From Bacteroidales bacterium UBA1769 (lineage in GTDB: Bacteria > Bacteroidota > Bacteroidia > Bacteroidales > UBA932), in contig DCGV01000073.1 in assembly GCA_002314725.1 (NCBI GenBank), positions 1 through 51,984 of the forward strand: a stretch of 51,984 nucleotides of DNA, given 5' to 3'. A model generated the notes under the pieces. The model searched no databases. It saw only the letters and a program-made list of their open reading frames with translations, and was not told where the DNA came from. The translations under genes and the position numbers were made by a program. Positions 25,856-34,470 of the stretch are shown here, in pieces (within the stretch, counting starts at the first letter, position 1; each line of letters starts with the position of its first letter).

Positions 25856-28042
25856 CTATTTCAATTGATATATTTTTACATCCTCAACATCAAACTTGTC
25901 ATTAGATGAGATTTTGAATGAGTTATATGTTTCTGATGGGAAAACACAGTTTGTGAAGGCCATATCTCCATCGTTTATGAAGAGTTCTGTAGAGAACTTA
26001 TCTACGAAGAGTTGGAATCTATACTCAGATCTTGGAATGAGTTCAACAGTAACAGAATTTGAAAAAGATTTATGGAAGTCCACATCTCCACTCTGAGACC
26101 TATCCAACACCAATTTATTAGAGCTTAAATCGAAGTTGAAGGTCACCCTCTCCCCTTGTGTGTTATACAGTTCAATGCTCATCTCCCCTTTTGAATCCGG
26201 TACAACGGTAAAATCAATTTCGTATGCCCCTTCATTATTTTCAAGGATAGAAGGAATTATGTACTCGTCAACTGATGTATTATTGTCATATGAGTATTCT
26301 TCACAACGAGCCGCATATACTTCAGGTGATGGAACACTGGCCAGAATTAGGTGTTTACCATTTGACTTTAGGGCGAGATCCCTTGGTAGCGTCATGGCAT
26401 TTCTGAATGATATAGTTGGAGTGGACCCAGTGTAAACCCAATTGCTCATCCACCCTTGAAAAACGGTGCGACCATCAGGTGCATCAGCATAAGTGACGCC
26501 AGCATAATTGTCAACTCCGGAATCAACCCAAAGAGGATAAGGAAGTTTATCAGCTACAAACTCTTTTCCATCAAATTGTCCAATGAAGTATTGTGTGATG
26601 CTGCCTCCATTAGGTCCACCTGGATTTATACTAACAAACAGCACCCATTTTTCTCTCCCCTCATAATCAAATTTAATCAAATCAGGACATTCCCATGTAC
26701 CATTATGAGATCCTATTCCCTCTCCGAATTCACTTAATAGTTCCCATTCCTTCAAATCTTTGGAACCATAGAAACGAATAACCTGCCCTACAGCCAAAGC
26801 CATTACCCATTTATCGCCTATCCAACTAACCTTTGGATCCCTGAAATCGCGTTGAGATTTATCTACAAGAACTGGATTGTTGTCATATTTTGTAAAATTA
26901 TACCCACCATCATTAGAGTAAGCGATACTCTGTACTTGACCTGATCCAGAATTAGTATATATAGCAATGACAGCATTCTCACCGAATCCTGCACTGTTAT
27001 TATGATCAACGACAGCACTGCCTGAGAATATCGAACCGAGTTCATCCGGTGCTATTACAAAAGGCTGATCGTTCCAATGAATCAAATCCTTTGAAACACT
27101 TAACCCCCAGTGCATATTACTGTGAGCAGTGGAGTACGGATTATATTGAAGAGAGAGATGCCATTCTCCATTCACATAAACCATTCCATTTGGATCATTA
27201 GTCCAGCCGAAAGATGGAGAGAAGTGTACTACTGGCCTATATCTCTCTTGATAATTATTCCCTGTCTCATCGGAAGTCTTAATAGCATTGAATACAGTAT
27301 AATTATCTTTTATCCCAGTCAATTTGACTACAATTTTTTGACCTTTATATTTTGATACGTCGATTGGGATATAATAATCGATATCAGAGATAGCAGGAGA
27401 GCAACTCTGCTCCTGACCTAAAATATTCACGCCATCCACCATTACTGACAATCTTGAGTTAGCGCCTTTGGTGCTGGCTGGAATCAATAGATATTTTGCA
27501 TCAGCCTTTACTATTGTCTCATAAACAGAATAGTAATGGCTTAGACGTTTATTGGATTGTTCTATTTGGTCAACAGAAATGAAACCACGAGGAATTCTAT
27601 AATTCCCAAAAGTTTGAGCCGGAGCCGATTCAATCTTAATAGTACCCTTTTTCCCTTTAAAGTTTCTGACATCCATAGTAACCCATTCAAGAGAATCAGG
27701 ATTGTCACTTATTGAGTTGACAGTACAAACACTCTCACCATCAACAATAAGTTGAACACTATTCATAGCTCGCCCCCAACCGCTTGGTTTGTTCCCCCCG
27801 ACAAGCATATTGATGTAATCTTTTGAGATATCAAATTCAGCTGTGGTGATACTGCCAGACAATTGATCGTCATCGGAACCTTTCAAGAAATGATTTCCAT
27901 TTGAGGTTTCAATAAGTGAAAAAAAAGATTCTCCTTCTATCGAACATTTATCCAGACCATCCTCAAAGTTTTCAATAGAAATTGACCTTGAGCAAGAAAT
28001 CAGGCAGATAGCAGTAATGGCTAAGAGAAAATAACGTTTCAT
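25856..28042 (-). CDS. Glycoside hydrolase family 32 lipoprotein (fructan hydrolase) 2
   Basis: Larger GH32 paralogue (728 residues), predicted levanase/beta-fructosidase. Lipobox LISC follows ATG 28042; the frame extends nine codons further to 28069 without signal-peptide character. An extra N-terminal beta-sandwich (~25-165; DYINMLVGGNKPSGWG) of the kind preceding bacterial levanases comes first, then DUF4980-like (~185-265), then the propeller: WTNDPNG with canonical nucleophile (~278), RDPKVSW (~398), WECPDLI (~450). A C-terminal beta-sandwich (FSTELFINDG) ends it. First gene of a three-gene unit with GH32 gene 1 and the carboxypeptidase-regulatory-like protein. Confidence 0.93.
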   Translation of the reverse strand: MKRYFLLAITAICLISCSRSISIENFEDGLDKCSIEGESFFSLIETSNGNHFLKGSDDDQLSGSITTAEFDISKDYINMLVGGNKPSGWGRAMNSVQLIVDGESVCTVNSISDNPDSLEWVTMDVRNFKGKKGTIKIESAPAQTFGNYRIPRGFISVDQIEQSNKRLSHYYSVYETIVKADAKYLLIPASTKGANSRLSVMVDGVNILGQEQSCSPAISDIDYYIPIDVSKYKGQKIVVKLTGIKDNYTVFNAIKTSDETGNNYQERYRPVVHFSPSFGWTNDPNGMVYVNGEWHLSLQYNPYSTAHSNMHWGLSVSKDLIHWNDQPFVIAPDELGSIFSGSAVVDHNNSAGFGENAVIAIYTNSGSGQVQSIAYSNDGGYNFTKYDNNPVLVDKSQRDFRDPKVSWIGDKWVMALAVGQVIRFYGSKDLKEWELLSEFGEGIGSHNGTWECPDLIKFDYEGREKWVLFVSINPGGPNGGSITQYFIGQFDGKEFVADKLPYPLWVDSGVDNYAGVTYADAPDGRTVFQGWMSNWVYTGSTPTISFRNAMTLPRDLALKSNGKHLILASVPSPEVYAARCEEYSYDNNTSVDEYIIPSILENNEGAYEIDFTVVPDSKGEMSIELYNTQGERVTFNFDLSSNKLVLDRSQSGDVDFHKSFSNSVTVELIPRSEYRFQLFVDKFSTELFINDGDMAFTNCVFPSETYNSFKISSNDKFDVEDVKIYQLK

Positions 28043-28078
28043 ATTGACGAATCTATTTTTATAGAACAATATACTACA

Positions 28079-28148
28079 AACTCAAGTTTCGCAAGTAACT
28101 AATTTGGTAATTATCAAAGTGTTTATGAGTACTTGCGAAAGTTGAATT
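28079..28148. repeat. Inverted repeat in the GH32 leader
   Basis: Arms 28079-28097 and 28130-28148 match at 17 of 19 positions, separated by 32 bp. The outer arm contains the minus-strand word ATTCAACTTTCGCAAGT, also found at 51861-51877. A minus-strand -7 box (TAAATTTG, 28157 to 28150) sits directly upstream, so the transcript would begin in or near the outer arm. Confidence 0.8.
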
Positions 28149-28149
28149 A

Positions 28150-28157
28150 CAAATTTA
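28150..28157 (-). promoter_or_regulatory. -7 element for the GH32 operon (TAAATTTG)
   Basis: The minus-strand box TAAATTTG is ~108 bp before the GH32 gene 2 start. No TTG at 19 bp. The inverted repeat begins 2 bp downstream. Confidence 0.45.
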
Positions 28158-28263
28158 CATTTTTTTTGGAAACTATATACTTGTTGTCCATAAGGTACCT
28201 CTGAGCGCTGCATTTACTCTTTGAAATATAGTTCCATTTTTATGTTAGAACAAAATAAAAAAT

Positions 28264-28271
28264 TAATTTTG
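28264..28271 (+). promoter_or_regulatory. -7 promoter element (TAATTTTG) for the M16 peptidase
   Basis: TAATTTTG fits TAnnTTTG and lies 32 bp before the ATG. No TTG at preferred spacing. The rest of the gap (28158-28263) shows no other gene; a short CTATAT/ATATAG dyad lies near 28173-28230. Confidence 0.5.
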
Positions 28272-28303
28272 CCACCAGAATAATAAATACAAAAAAAATA
28301 GTT

Positions 28304-31084
28304 ATGAGAAAGAGAATTAATTCTGTATTAATCATCATTTTAACGATTGTTGCCATTGTCTCTTGCAAGAACAATAGTAATGACGTGATGCACATAGACT
28401 ATGAAGAGTACACTCTTGATAATGGTCTAAAAGTTATTCTTCATGAGGATCACAGTGATCCTATCGTTGCTCAAGCAATTGCGTTCCATGTAGGTAGCGC
28501 ACGTGAAAAAGAGGGCAAGACAGGTTTCGCTCACTTCTTTGAGCACATGCTTTTCCAACGCTCTGAGAACCTTCCACGTAACGCTTTCTTTAACAAGATT
28601 GCCGATATGGGTGGAGACTTCAACGGCGGTACTTCCAACGATTACACTATTTATTACGAATGTGTTCCACGTGATGCTCTGGAGAAGATATTATGGATGG
28701 AATCTGACCGTATGGGATTCTTTATTAACACTGTAACTCAGAGTGGCCTTGAACGTGAAATAGATGTCATTTGCAATGAGAAACGTCAAACTGAGGTTAA
28801 TAACGCCTATGGTATGATGAATGACATTATGAGCAAGGCTTTCTTCCCAAAAAGACATCCATATAGCTGGACAGTCATTGGAGAATTCGATGATATTAAA
28901 TCTGCAACAGTAGAAGATGTAAAAGAGTTCTACAGCACATATTACGTACCTTCAAACGCAACTCTTTGTATTGCTGGCGATTTCGATCCTGAAGAAGTTA
29001 AGGCACTGATAGAAAAATACTTCGCTGAAATCCCTAGTCATCCTGTTGAGAAACCAGCTGTTTGGGATGTTCAACTGGACCAGACAAAGAAATTATACTA
29101 CGAGGATCAATTCGCAACTATGCCTGCTGTTGATATAGCATGGTCTTCAGTAGCTGAAGGTAATGAAGATGAGGCTGCATTGGATGCATTCTGCAGCCTA
29201 TTCGGTAGAGGTAAAAACTCTCCACTTTACAAAAATGTAGTTGAGACTAATCTAGCCCCTGACATCTATGCATACAATGGTACCATGGAGAGTGCAGGAC
29301 AGGTAGGAATCAGTGCTACTGCCTATCCAGGTGTGGACATTGACCAGATTATGGCAGCTATTGATCAAGCATTCGCAGACTTCGAAGCAAATGGCGTAGA
29401 TGAAGAAGAACTTGCTACTCTAAAGGCAGAGAATGAAACTTCAGCTTATCGCAGATTAGGCAGCGTATTGAATAAAGCACAAATGCTTGCAAGAAGCAAG
29501 GAGTTCTATGGAAAAGCTGACAAATTTATCGATGATATTGCCACTTTCAATGCCGTAACATCAGAAGATGTAATGAGAGTATATAATAAATATATCAAGG
29601 GTCAGAACTACGTTGCTGTTGTGGCTGTTCCTCAAGGCGAGGTTGAACTCTCAATTGAAGGCAGTATTCCAGCAGAACTGACAATGGAGGATCAAAGCAA
29701 GCAGACCATGCGTAGTGCTGCAGGTGCGATTGTAGATGATGACTACGAGCGTACTCCTTCCAAGATTGACCGTAGCATTGAACCTTCATATATGTCAAAT
29801 ACTCCAAAGACAACTATCCCTACCATTTGGAGAACTACGCTTGCCAACGGAATTAAAGTTGCAGGTATAACTCAGAAAGAAATCCCTATGGTAAACCTTA
29901 CCATTGCCATAGATGGTGGTGCAATTATGGATCCTGTAGGAAAGAGAGGCACTGCCTCAATCAATGCCAGCATGATGAATGAAGGAACTTCTGAACATAC
30001 CGCAGTTGAACTGGAACGCGCCCTTAAGAAACTTGGAGCAAGCGCACGTGTAAGCAGTGGTAACAAGTCAACTACCATCTCAGTCAGTTCTCTTTCAAAG
30101 AATCTTCCTGAGGTTATGGCTATTGTAAACGAAATGATAACAAAACCAAAATTTGATGAAGATGCCTTTAACCGCGCTGTCAAGGTAGAGAAATCATCTA
30201 TTCAGAATGCTCTTACCAGCATCACATCTTTGGGCTCAAGAGCCGCTTCAAAACTTTGGTTGGGAGATTGTGTATACACAAATTTCACTACTGATGCGAG
30301 TATTGATGCTATCACTATGGACGACATCAAGGCATATTACGCAACCCTAACTCCAAAGAATACACATATTGATATAGCAGGTGACATAGATCTTCCAACT
30401 CTAAAGAAATCACTTGCTGTACTTGAGGGATGGAGTGGCGAAGAAGTTACTGTTCCTGAAATCACCATAGGGGAAAGCGCTGCTCCAGGCACATATTTCA
30501 TCGATTTCCCAGGTTCTAAACAATCTTATATCTACATAATTGGACCAGGTATGGATATCAACGATCCTGAATACCACCAGCTTGATGTACTTAATGAGAA
30601 ACTTGGTGCAGGCTCAGCAGGTAAATTATTTGAAGTTCTTCGTCTTCAGAGAGGTTATACATATGGAGCAAGTTCTGCATTCTCAAGTAATCTTGAAACT
30701 GGATACTTCCACGCAGCATCAAGCGTACAAGGTAGTTCAACTAAAGAGTCTGTTGCTCTATTCAAGGAGATTATCAGCACATTCGGCAACGAATATACTC
30801 AGGAAAAACTTGATGGAGTAAAGGATGCTATGCTAAGATCCAATGCATCTGCATTTGAGACAACCTCAAGTTTGGTAAGCCTTCTTTCAAATATCAGAAA
30901 CTATAACCTTCCTGACGATTATGTAACTAAAGAGGAGGAGGTCGTAAACAATATGACTTTAGCTCAGATTAAAGCTAAAGCTGAAGAGTATCTGAATGTC
31001 GACAATATGATTTTCGTCGTTGTTGGTGATGCAGCTACACAATTGAAGAATCTTCCTGACGCAAAGCTTATTAAAGCGTTCTAA
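28304..31084 (+). CDS. M16 family zinc metallopeptidase, lipoprotein
   Basis: Two-lobed M16 (pitrilysin/insulinase-type) peptidase of the cell envelope. Lipobox AIVSC at ~17-21. The N-terminal lobe has the inverted zinc motif HFFEH (~79-83) and the downstream Glu in NEKRQTEVN (~159). The C-terminal lobe (from ~500, TLANGIKVAG) is the usual inactive half, with no HxxEH. Full-length at 926 residues. It is monocistronic, ending in a terminator. Confidence 0.94.
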   Translation: MRKRINSVLIIILTIVAIVSCKNNSNDVMHIDYEEYTLDNGLKVILHEDHSDPIVAQAIAFHVGSAREKEGKTGFAHFFEHMLFQRSENLPRNAFFNKIADMGGDFNGGTSNDYTIYYECVPRDALEKILWMESDRMGFFINTVTQSGLEREIDVICNEKRQTEVNNAYGMMNDIMSKAFFPKRHPYSWTVIGEFDDIKSATVEDVKEFYSTYYVPSNATLCIAGDFDPEEVKALIEKYFAEIPSHPVEKPAVWDVQLDQTKKLYYEDQFATMPAVDIAWSSVAEGNEDEAALDAFCSLFGRGKNSPLYKNVVETNLAPDIYAYNGTMESAGQVGISATAYPGVDIDQIMAAIDQAFADFEANGVDEEELATLKAENETSAYRRLGSVLNKAQMLARSKEFYGKADKFIDDIATFNAVTSEDVMRVYNKYIKGQNYVAVVAVPQGEVELSIEGSIPAELTMEDQSKQTMRSAAGAIVDDDYERTPSKIDRSIEPSYMSNTPKTTIPTIWRTTLANGIKVAGITQKEIPMVNLTIAIDGGAIMDPVGKRGTASINASMMNEGTSEHTAVELERALKKLGASARVSSGNKSTTISVSSLSKNLPEVMAIVNEMITKPKFDEDAFNRAVKVEKSSIQNALTSITSLGSRAASKLWLGDCVYTNFTTDASIDAITMDDIKAYYATLTPKNTHIDIAGDIDLPTLKKSLAVLEGWSGEEVTVPEITIGESAAPGTYFIDFPGSKQSYIYIIGPGMDINDPEYHQLDVLNEKLGAGSAGKLFEVLRLQRGYTYGASSAFSSNLETGYFHAASSVQGSSTKESVALFKEIISTFGNEYTQEKLDGVKDAMLRSNASAFETTSSLVSLLSNIRNYNLPDDYVTKEEEVVNNMTLAQIKAKAEEYLNVDNMIFVVVGDAATQLKNLPDAKLIKAF

Positions 31085-31104
31085 TATAGTATTTGACAAA
31101 TAAT

Positions 31105-31145
31105 AAAAGCTTGGTAAAGTTTACACTTTTACCAAGCTTTTTTAT
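31105..31145 (+). terminator. Intrinsic terminator after the M16 peptidase
   Basis: Arms 31105-31118 and 31128-31141 form a 14-bp perfect stem with a 9-nt loop, followed by Ts. Confidence 0.85.
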
Positions 31146-31176
31146 TAATACAATTACATAATCATATTAAAATCCA

Positions 31177-31184
31177 TATATTTG
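31177..31184 (+). promoter_or_regulatory. -7 promoter element (TATATTTG) of the thi operon
   Basis: TATATTTG lies 6 bp before the riboswitch aptamer, so transcription would begin close to 31190, at the 5' strand of the P1 helix. A TTG at 19 bp is not present. Confidence 0.6.
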
Positions 31185-31189
31185 TAGAG

Positions 31190-31280
31190 AAATATGGGGT
31201 ACCTACTCCGGAGAGGCCGGAGAGGTTGAGAAATACCCTTTGAACTTGATACGGTTAATACCGTCGTAAGGAAAATGTTT
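31190..31280 (+). promoter_or_regulatory. TPP riboswitch (THI element)
   Basis: Conserved thiamine pyrophosphate aptamer: P2 (GGGTA at 31197-31201 with TACCC at ~31234-31238), P3 hairpin CTCCGG/CCGGAG, core TTGAGA (canonical CTGAGA), ACCCTTTGAACTTGAT, then ACGGTTAATACCGT and GTAAGGAAA. It precedes thiM. AAATAT (31190-31195) can pair with ATGTTT (31275-31280), which contains the thiM start codon, so TPP binding would close P1 over the AUG and repress translation. Confidence 0.95.
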
Positions 31281-32099
31281 AATCTTCAACACTTCTGCGA
31301 AGATTGTCTCCTAATCCGGGAGCAATCGCCATTAATCCACAACATAACAAATCAGGTAGCGATGGAGATCGCTGCAAATTCTCTGCTTGCAATTGGAGCT
31401 TCTCCAATAATGTCATATTTCCCTGAAGAGATGGTGGAATCAGTCTCCAAAAGTGATGCCTTATCAATTAATTTGGGAACACTTGACCTTCAACTGATAA
31501 AGGCTTCCAGAATAGCTGCAGCCGCAGCTTCACAATTTGGGAAACCGTGGGTTCTCGATCCTGTTGGAGCAGGTTTCACATCACAAAGACTAGATATTTC
31601 ATTGGATCTCGCATTGAATTATTCTCCTACAATCATTCGTGGAAATGCCTCGGAAATCATTGCTTTAGCTTCGGCCATAGATGAGAATGAATGCAATGTG
31701 CAGCAATCAAAAGGTGTAGATTCAGTTATTGACAGCAAGAGTGCTCTCGATTATGCAAAATCGCTGGCCAAGGCAACAGGAGCTACTATCTCCGTTAGTG
31801 GGCAAACAGATTACATTACTGATGGCAATAAAGTATCGACAATATGCAATGGAGCACCCATTATGCCTAGAGTTACTGCACTTGGCTGCACTGCAACCGT
31901 AATCACAGCAGCTTTTGCAGCAATAGATAAAGACCCTTTTGATTCAGCGCTATTTGCAATGGCATTGATGGGAATTTGTGGAGAGTTGACAAATGAAGAA
32001 TCGACAGGCACGGGAACATTCAAAGTCAAATTCATTGACAAGCTCTCAACATTTGATCCCAATGAATTAGGTAATAGAATCAATACAGTAGATTTATGA
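31275..32099 (+). CDS. thiM: Hydroxyethylthiazole kinase
   Basis: Phosphorylates the thiazole THZ for thiamine salvage. Ribokinase-like fold with THZ-binding PLIHNITNQVAMEIAANSLLA (from ~20), SPIMSYFPEE, PWVLDPVGAG and IIRGNASE; C-terminal GCTAT and GTGTFKVKFIDKL. 274 residues. First gene of the riboswitch-controlled operon; its TGA overlaps the thiE ATG (ATGA). Confidence 0.96.
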   Translation: MFNLQHFCEDCLLIREQSPLIHNITNQVAMEIAANSLLAIGASPIMSYFPEEMVESVSKSDALSINLGTLDLQLIKASRIAAAAASQFGKPWVLDPVGAGFTSQRLDISLDLALNYSPTIIRGNASEIIALASAIDENECNVQQSKGVDSVIDSKSALDYAKSLAKATGATISVSGQTDYITDGNKVSTICNGAPIMPRVTALGCTATVITAAFAAIDKDPFDSALFAMALMGICGELTNEESTGTGTFKVKFIDKLSTFDPNELGNRINTVDL

Positions 32100-32713
32100 A
32101 ACCAGAACAGTTATCATTATACCTTGTCACCGACAGGAGATTATCGGGAGACCGTGATATTGAGTGGATTATAGAAGAGGCTGTCAAAGGTGGTGTAACA
32201 ATGGTCCAATTAAGAGAGAAAGATCTTGATACCAGGGAATTCGTTAATCTTGGATTAAGATTGAAAAACATCTTAAAACCATATAATGTTCCACTTATTA
32301 TCAATGATCGCATCGATGTCGCATTGGCTATTGATGCTGATGGAGTTCATATCGGCCAGTCAGACATGCCATATGAGACAGCAAGACGATTGCTCGGACC
32401 GGATAAAATAATAGGTCTGTCAATTGAGAATATGGAGCAGCTGGAGATTGCCAACAGACTGGATGTAGACTACGTGGCACTCTCCCCTATCTTCAGCACC
32501 ACCACCAAAACGGATACAGCAACACCATGGGGTCTTGACGGCGCCGAAGAGTTTGTAAAAAGATCTATTCACCCATCAGTTGCCATTGGGGGAATTAATA
32601 ATAATACAGCTACGGCTGTAAAAAGTACAGGAGTTGATGGAATAGCAGTGGTATCGGCAATAATATCTGCAGACGACCCTTATAAAGCCGCAAAAGAATT
32701 ATATGAAGCTTAA
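32096..32713 (+). CDS. thiE: Thiamine-phosphate synthase
   Basis: Joins HMP-pyrophosphate and thiazole phosphate to thiamine monophosphate. TIM barrel with VTMVQLREKDLDTREF (~36-52), LIINDRIDVALAIDADGVHIGQSDMP (~66-92), SPIFSTTTK and AIGGI. 205 residues. It overlaps thiM by 4 bp and thiL by 11 bp. Confidence 0.96.
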   Translation: MKPEQLSLYLVTDRRLSGDRDIEWIIEEAVKGGVTMVQLREKDLDTREFVNLGLRLKNILKPYNVPLIINDRIDVALAIDADGVHIGQSDMPYETARRLLGPDKIIGLSIENMEQLEIANRLDVDYVALSPIFSTTTKTDTATPWGLDGAEEFVKRSIHPSVAIGGINNNTATAVKSTGVDGIAVVSAIISADDPYKAAKELYEA

Positions 32714-33656
32714 GGACATTGGAGAATTCGGGCTTATCGAAAAGATTAAGCAGACAACATCTATACCGGATGGAGTCATTGGTATTGGAGACGACTGCGC
32801 TATCTTGCCACAAGACACACTGATGGAGACATTGGTCAGCACTGACATGCTTGTTGAAGGAAGTCACTTCCTTAGAAGTGATGTAAAGCCGAAGCAACTT
32901 GGTTGGAAATCCGCGGCTGTAAATATAAGTGACATTGCTGCAATGGGAGGTAAACCTTTGGCTACATTTCTATCTATTGCCCTACCACCTGATTTAGAAT
33001 CTGAATGGATTGATGATTTTATCTCAGGTTATAGCGAATGTTGCACAAAATATGGAGCTACACTTCTAGGTGGAGACACTACATCGTGTGAAGATAAGAT
33101 TTGTATCAATGTAACTGTTTTGGGTACATGCCCTGTCGGCAGTGCAAAATTACGATCCACAGCCAAAGTTTCGGATCTTATATGTGTAACAGGAAACCTT
33201 GGAGATTCTGCCGGCGGATTGAAAGCTATTCTGGAACACAGGCCAAGAACAGAAGATTGTAAAAGATTGATTGAACGGCATTATCATCCTGTCCCACGAG
33301 TGGTGGAGGGACTTAAACTGTCCAAATTGGAAGGTATTCATGCTATGATGGATATTTCCGACGGTATCGCTTCAGACTTGAGACACATTCTAAAATCCTC
33401 AAATGTCAGTGCTGAAATAGATCTTTCCAAACTTCCAATCTCAGATGAACTGAAGGCAGTATGGCCGGAAGATTTATATAATCTCGCCACAAGTGGAGGT
33501 GAGGATTATGAACTTTTATTTACAATTGATCCATCAATAATATCATCAATTTCTATTCCATTTACTGTAATAGGAACAATCCTCCCGAATAATGATAACA
33601 ATACTATTCAATGGATTGGTTCAGACACTGTTTTTATGGGATTCAGACATTTTTAA
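32703..33656 (+). CDS. thiL: Thiamine-monophosphate kinase
   Basis: ATP-dependent phosphorylation of thiamine monophosphate to TPP, the last step. PurM-like fold; GIGDDCAIL and STDMLVEGSHF bind Mg-ATP, followed by NISDIAAMGGKP, GGDTTS, CVTGNLGDSAGG, MDISDGIASDL and SGGEDYELLF. 317 residues. It begins 11 bp before the thiE stop. Its stop is one base before the thiD ATG. Confidence 0.96.
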   Translation: MKLKDIGEFGLIEKIKQTTSIPDGVIGIGDDCAILPQDTLMETLVSTDMLVEGSHFLRSDVKPKQLGWKSAAVNISDIAAMGGKPLATFLSIALPPDLESEWIDDFISGYSECCTKYGATLLGGDTTSCEDKICINVTVLGTCPVGSAKLRSTAKVSDLICVTGNLGDSAGGLKAILEHRPRTEDCKRLIERHYHPVPRVVEGLKLSKLEGIHAMMDISDGIASDLRHILKSSNVSAEIDLSKLPISDELKAVWPEDLYNLATSGGEDYELLFTIDPSIISSISIPFTVIGTILPNNDNNTIQWIGSDTVFMGFRHF

Positions 33657-33657
33657 T

Positions 33658-34470
33658 ATGAAACAATATCCAATAGTATTGACGATTGCCGGAAGCGACT
33701 CTGGTGGAGGCGCTGGCATTCAGGCAGACATAAAGGCTATTTCAGCTACAGGGTCATATGCGGCAAGTGCCATAACAGCAATCACGGTTCAAAATACATT
33801 AGGAGTGGAAGATATATTCCCTGTTCCAGTGAATACACTATCAGCTCAGATAAGATGCGTATTAAGTGACATAGGAGCTGATGCAATAAAAATAGGCATG
33901 TTACACTCAGCAGAGGTTGTCAAAGCTGTCGCTGAAGAGATAGATAGATTTGGTATTTCAAATGTTGTATTGGACCCTGTAATGGTCTCAACTTCAGGAC
34001 ACAGATTGATTGAAGAGTCTGCAATAAAGGATTTGAAAAGTATCCTTATACCTAAAGCAAAGGTAATCACGCCAAATATTCCGGAAGCTGAAATATTAAT
34101 CGATGAAAATATTGTCTCACAAGAGCAACTTCCAGATGTAGCAAAACGGATTGGCCAAAAGTGGAATGTTTCGGTCATGATGAAAGCTGGGCACATATCT
34201 GAAAGCGAATTGACTGATATCTTCTATAATCATGAGGAAGACCATATAATTAAATTGACATCAAAAAGGAACAACACTGTCAATACTCATGGTACAGGTT
34301 GCACTCTCTCATCAGCATTTGCATCTTATCTTGCACAAGGATGTTCACTTGATGATGCAGCAAAGGCATCAAAGGAGTATATTTCCAATGCTATTGAGTC
34401 TGGATCTCAATACGCAATTGGACATGGGCACGGACCAGTAAATCACTTTTGGAACCTTAAAAAGAGTTAA
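33658..34470 (+). CDS. thiD: Hydroxymethylpyrimidine / phosphomethylpyrimidine kinase
   Basis: Phosphorylates HMP and HMP-P to HMP-PP. Ribokinase fold with TIAGSDSGGGAGIQADIK at the N-terminus, DPVMVSTSG and the anion-hole GTGCTLSSAFASY near the C-terminus. I start at ATG 33658 (270 residues), one base after the thiL stop; an upstream in-frame extension to 33592 lies inside thiL. Last gene of the operon. It overlaps the convergent pyrC stop. Confidence 0.96.
   Translation: MKQYPIVLTIAGSDSGGGAGIQADIKAISATGSYAASAITAITVQNTLGVEDIFPVPVNTLSAQIRCVLSDIGADAIKIGMLHSAEVVKAVAEEIDRFGISNVVLDPVMVSTSGHRLIEESAIKDLKSILIPKAKVITPNIPEAEILIDENIVSQEQLPDVAKRIGQKWNVSVMMKAGHISESELTDIFYNHEEDHIIKLTSKRNNTVNTHGTGCTLSSAFASYLAQGCSLDDAAKASKEYISNAIESGSQYAIGHGHGPVNHFWNLKKS

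Noticed and set aside
24050..28042. Complete polysaccharide utilisation locus
   Set aside because: No SusC, SusD, transporter or sensor gene is adjacent; only two GH32 genes and a carboxypeptidase-regulatory-like protein.
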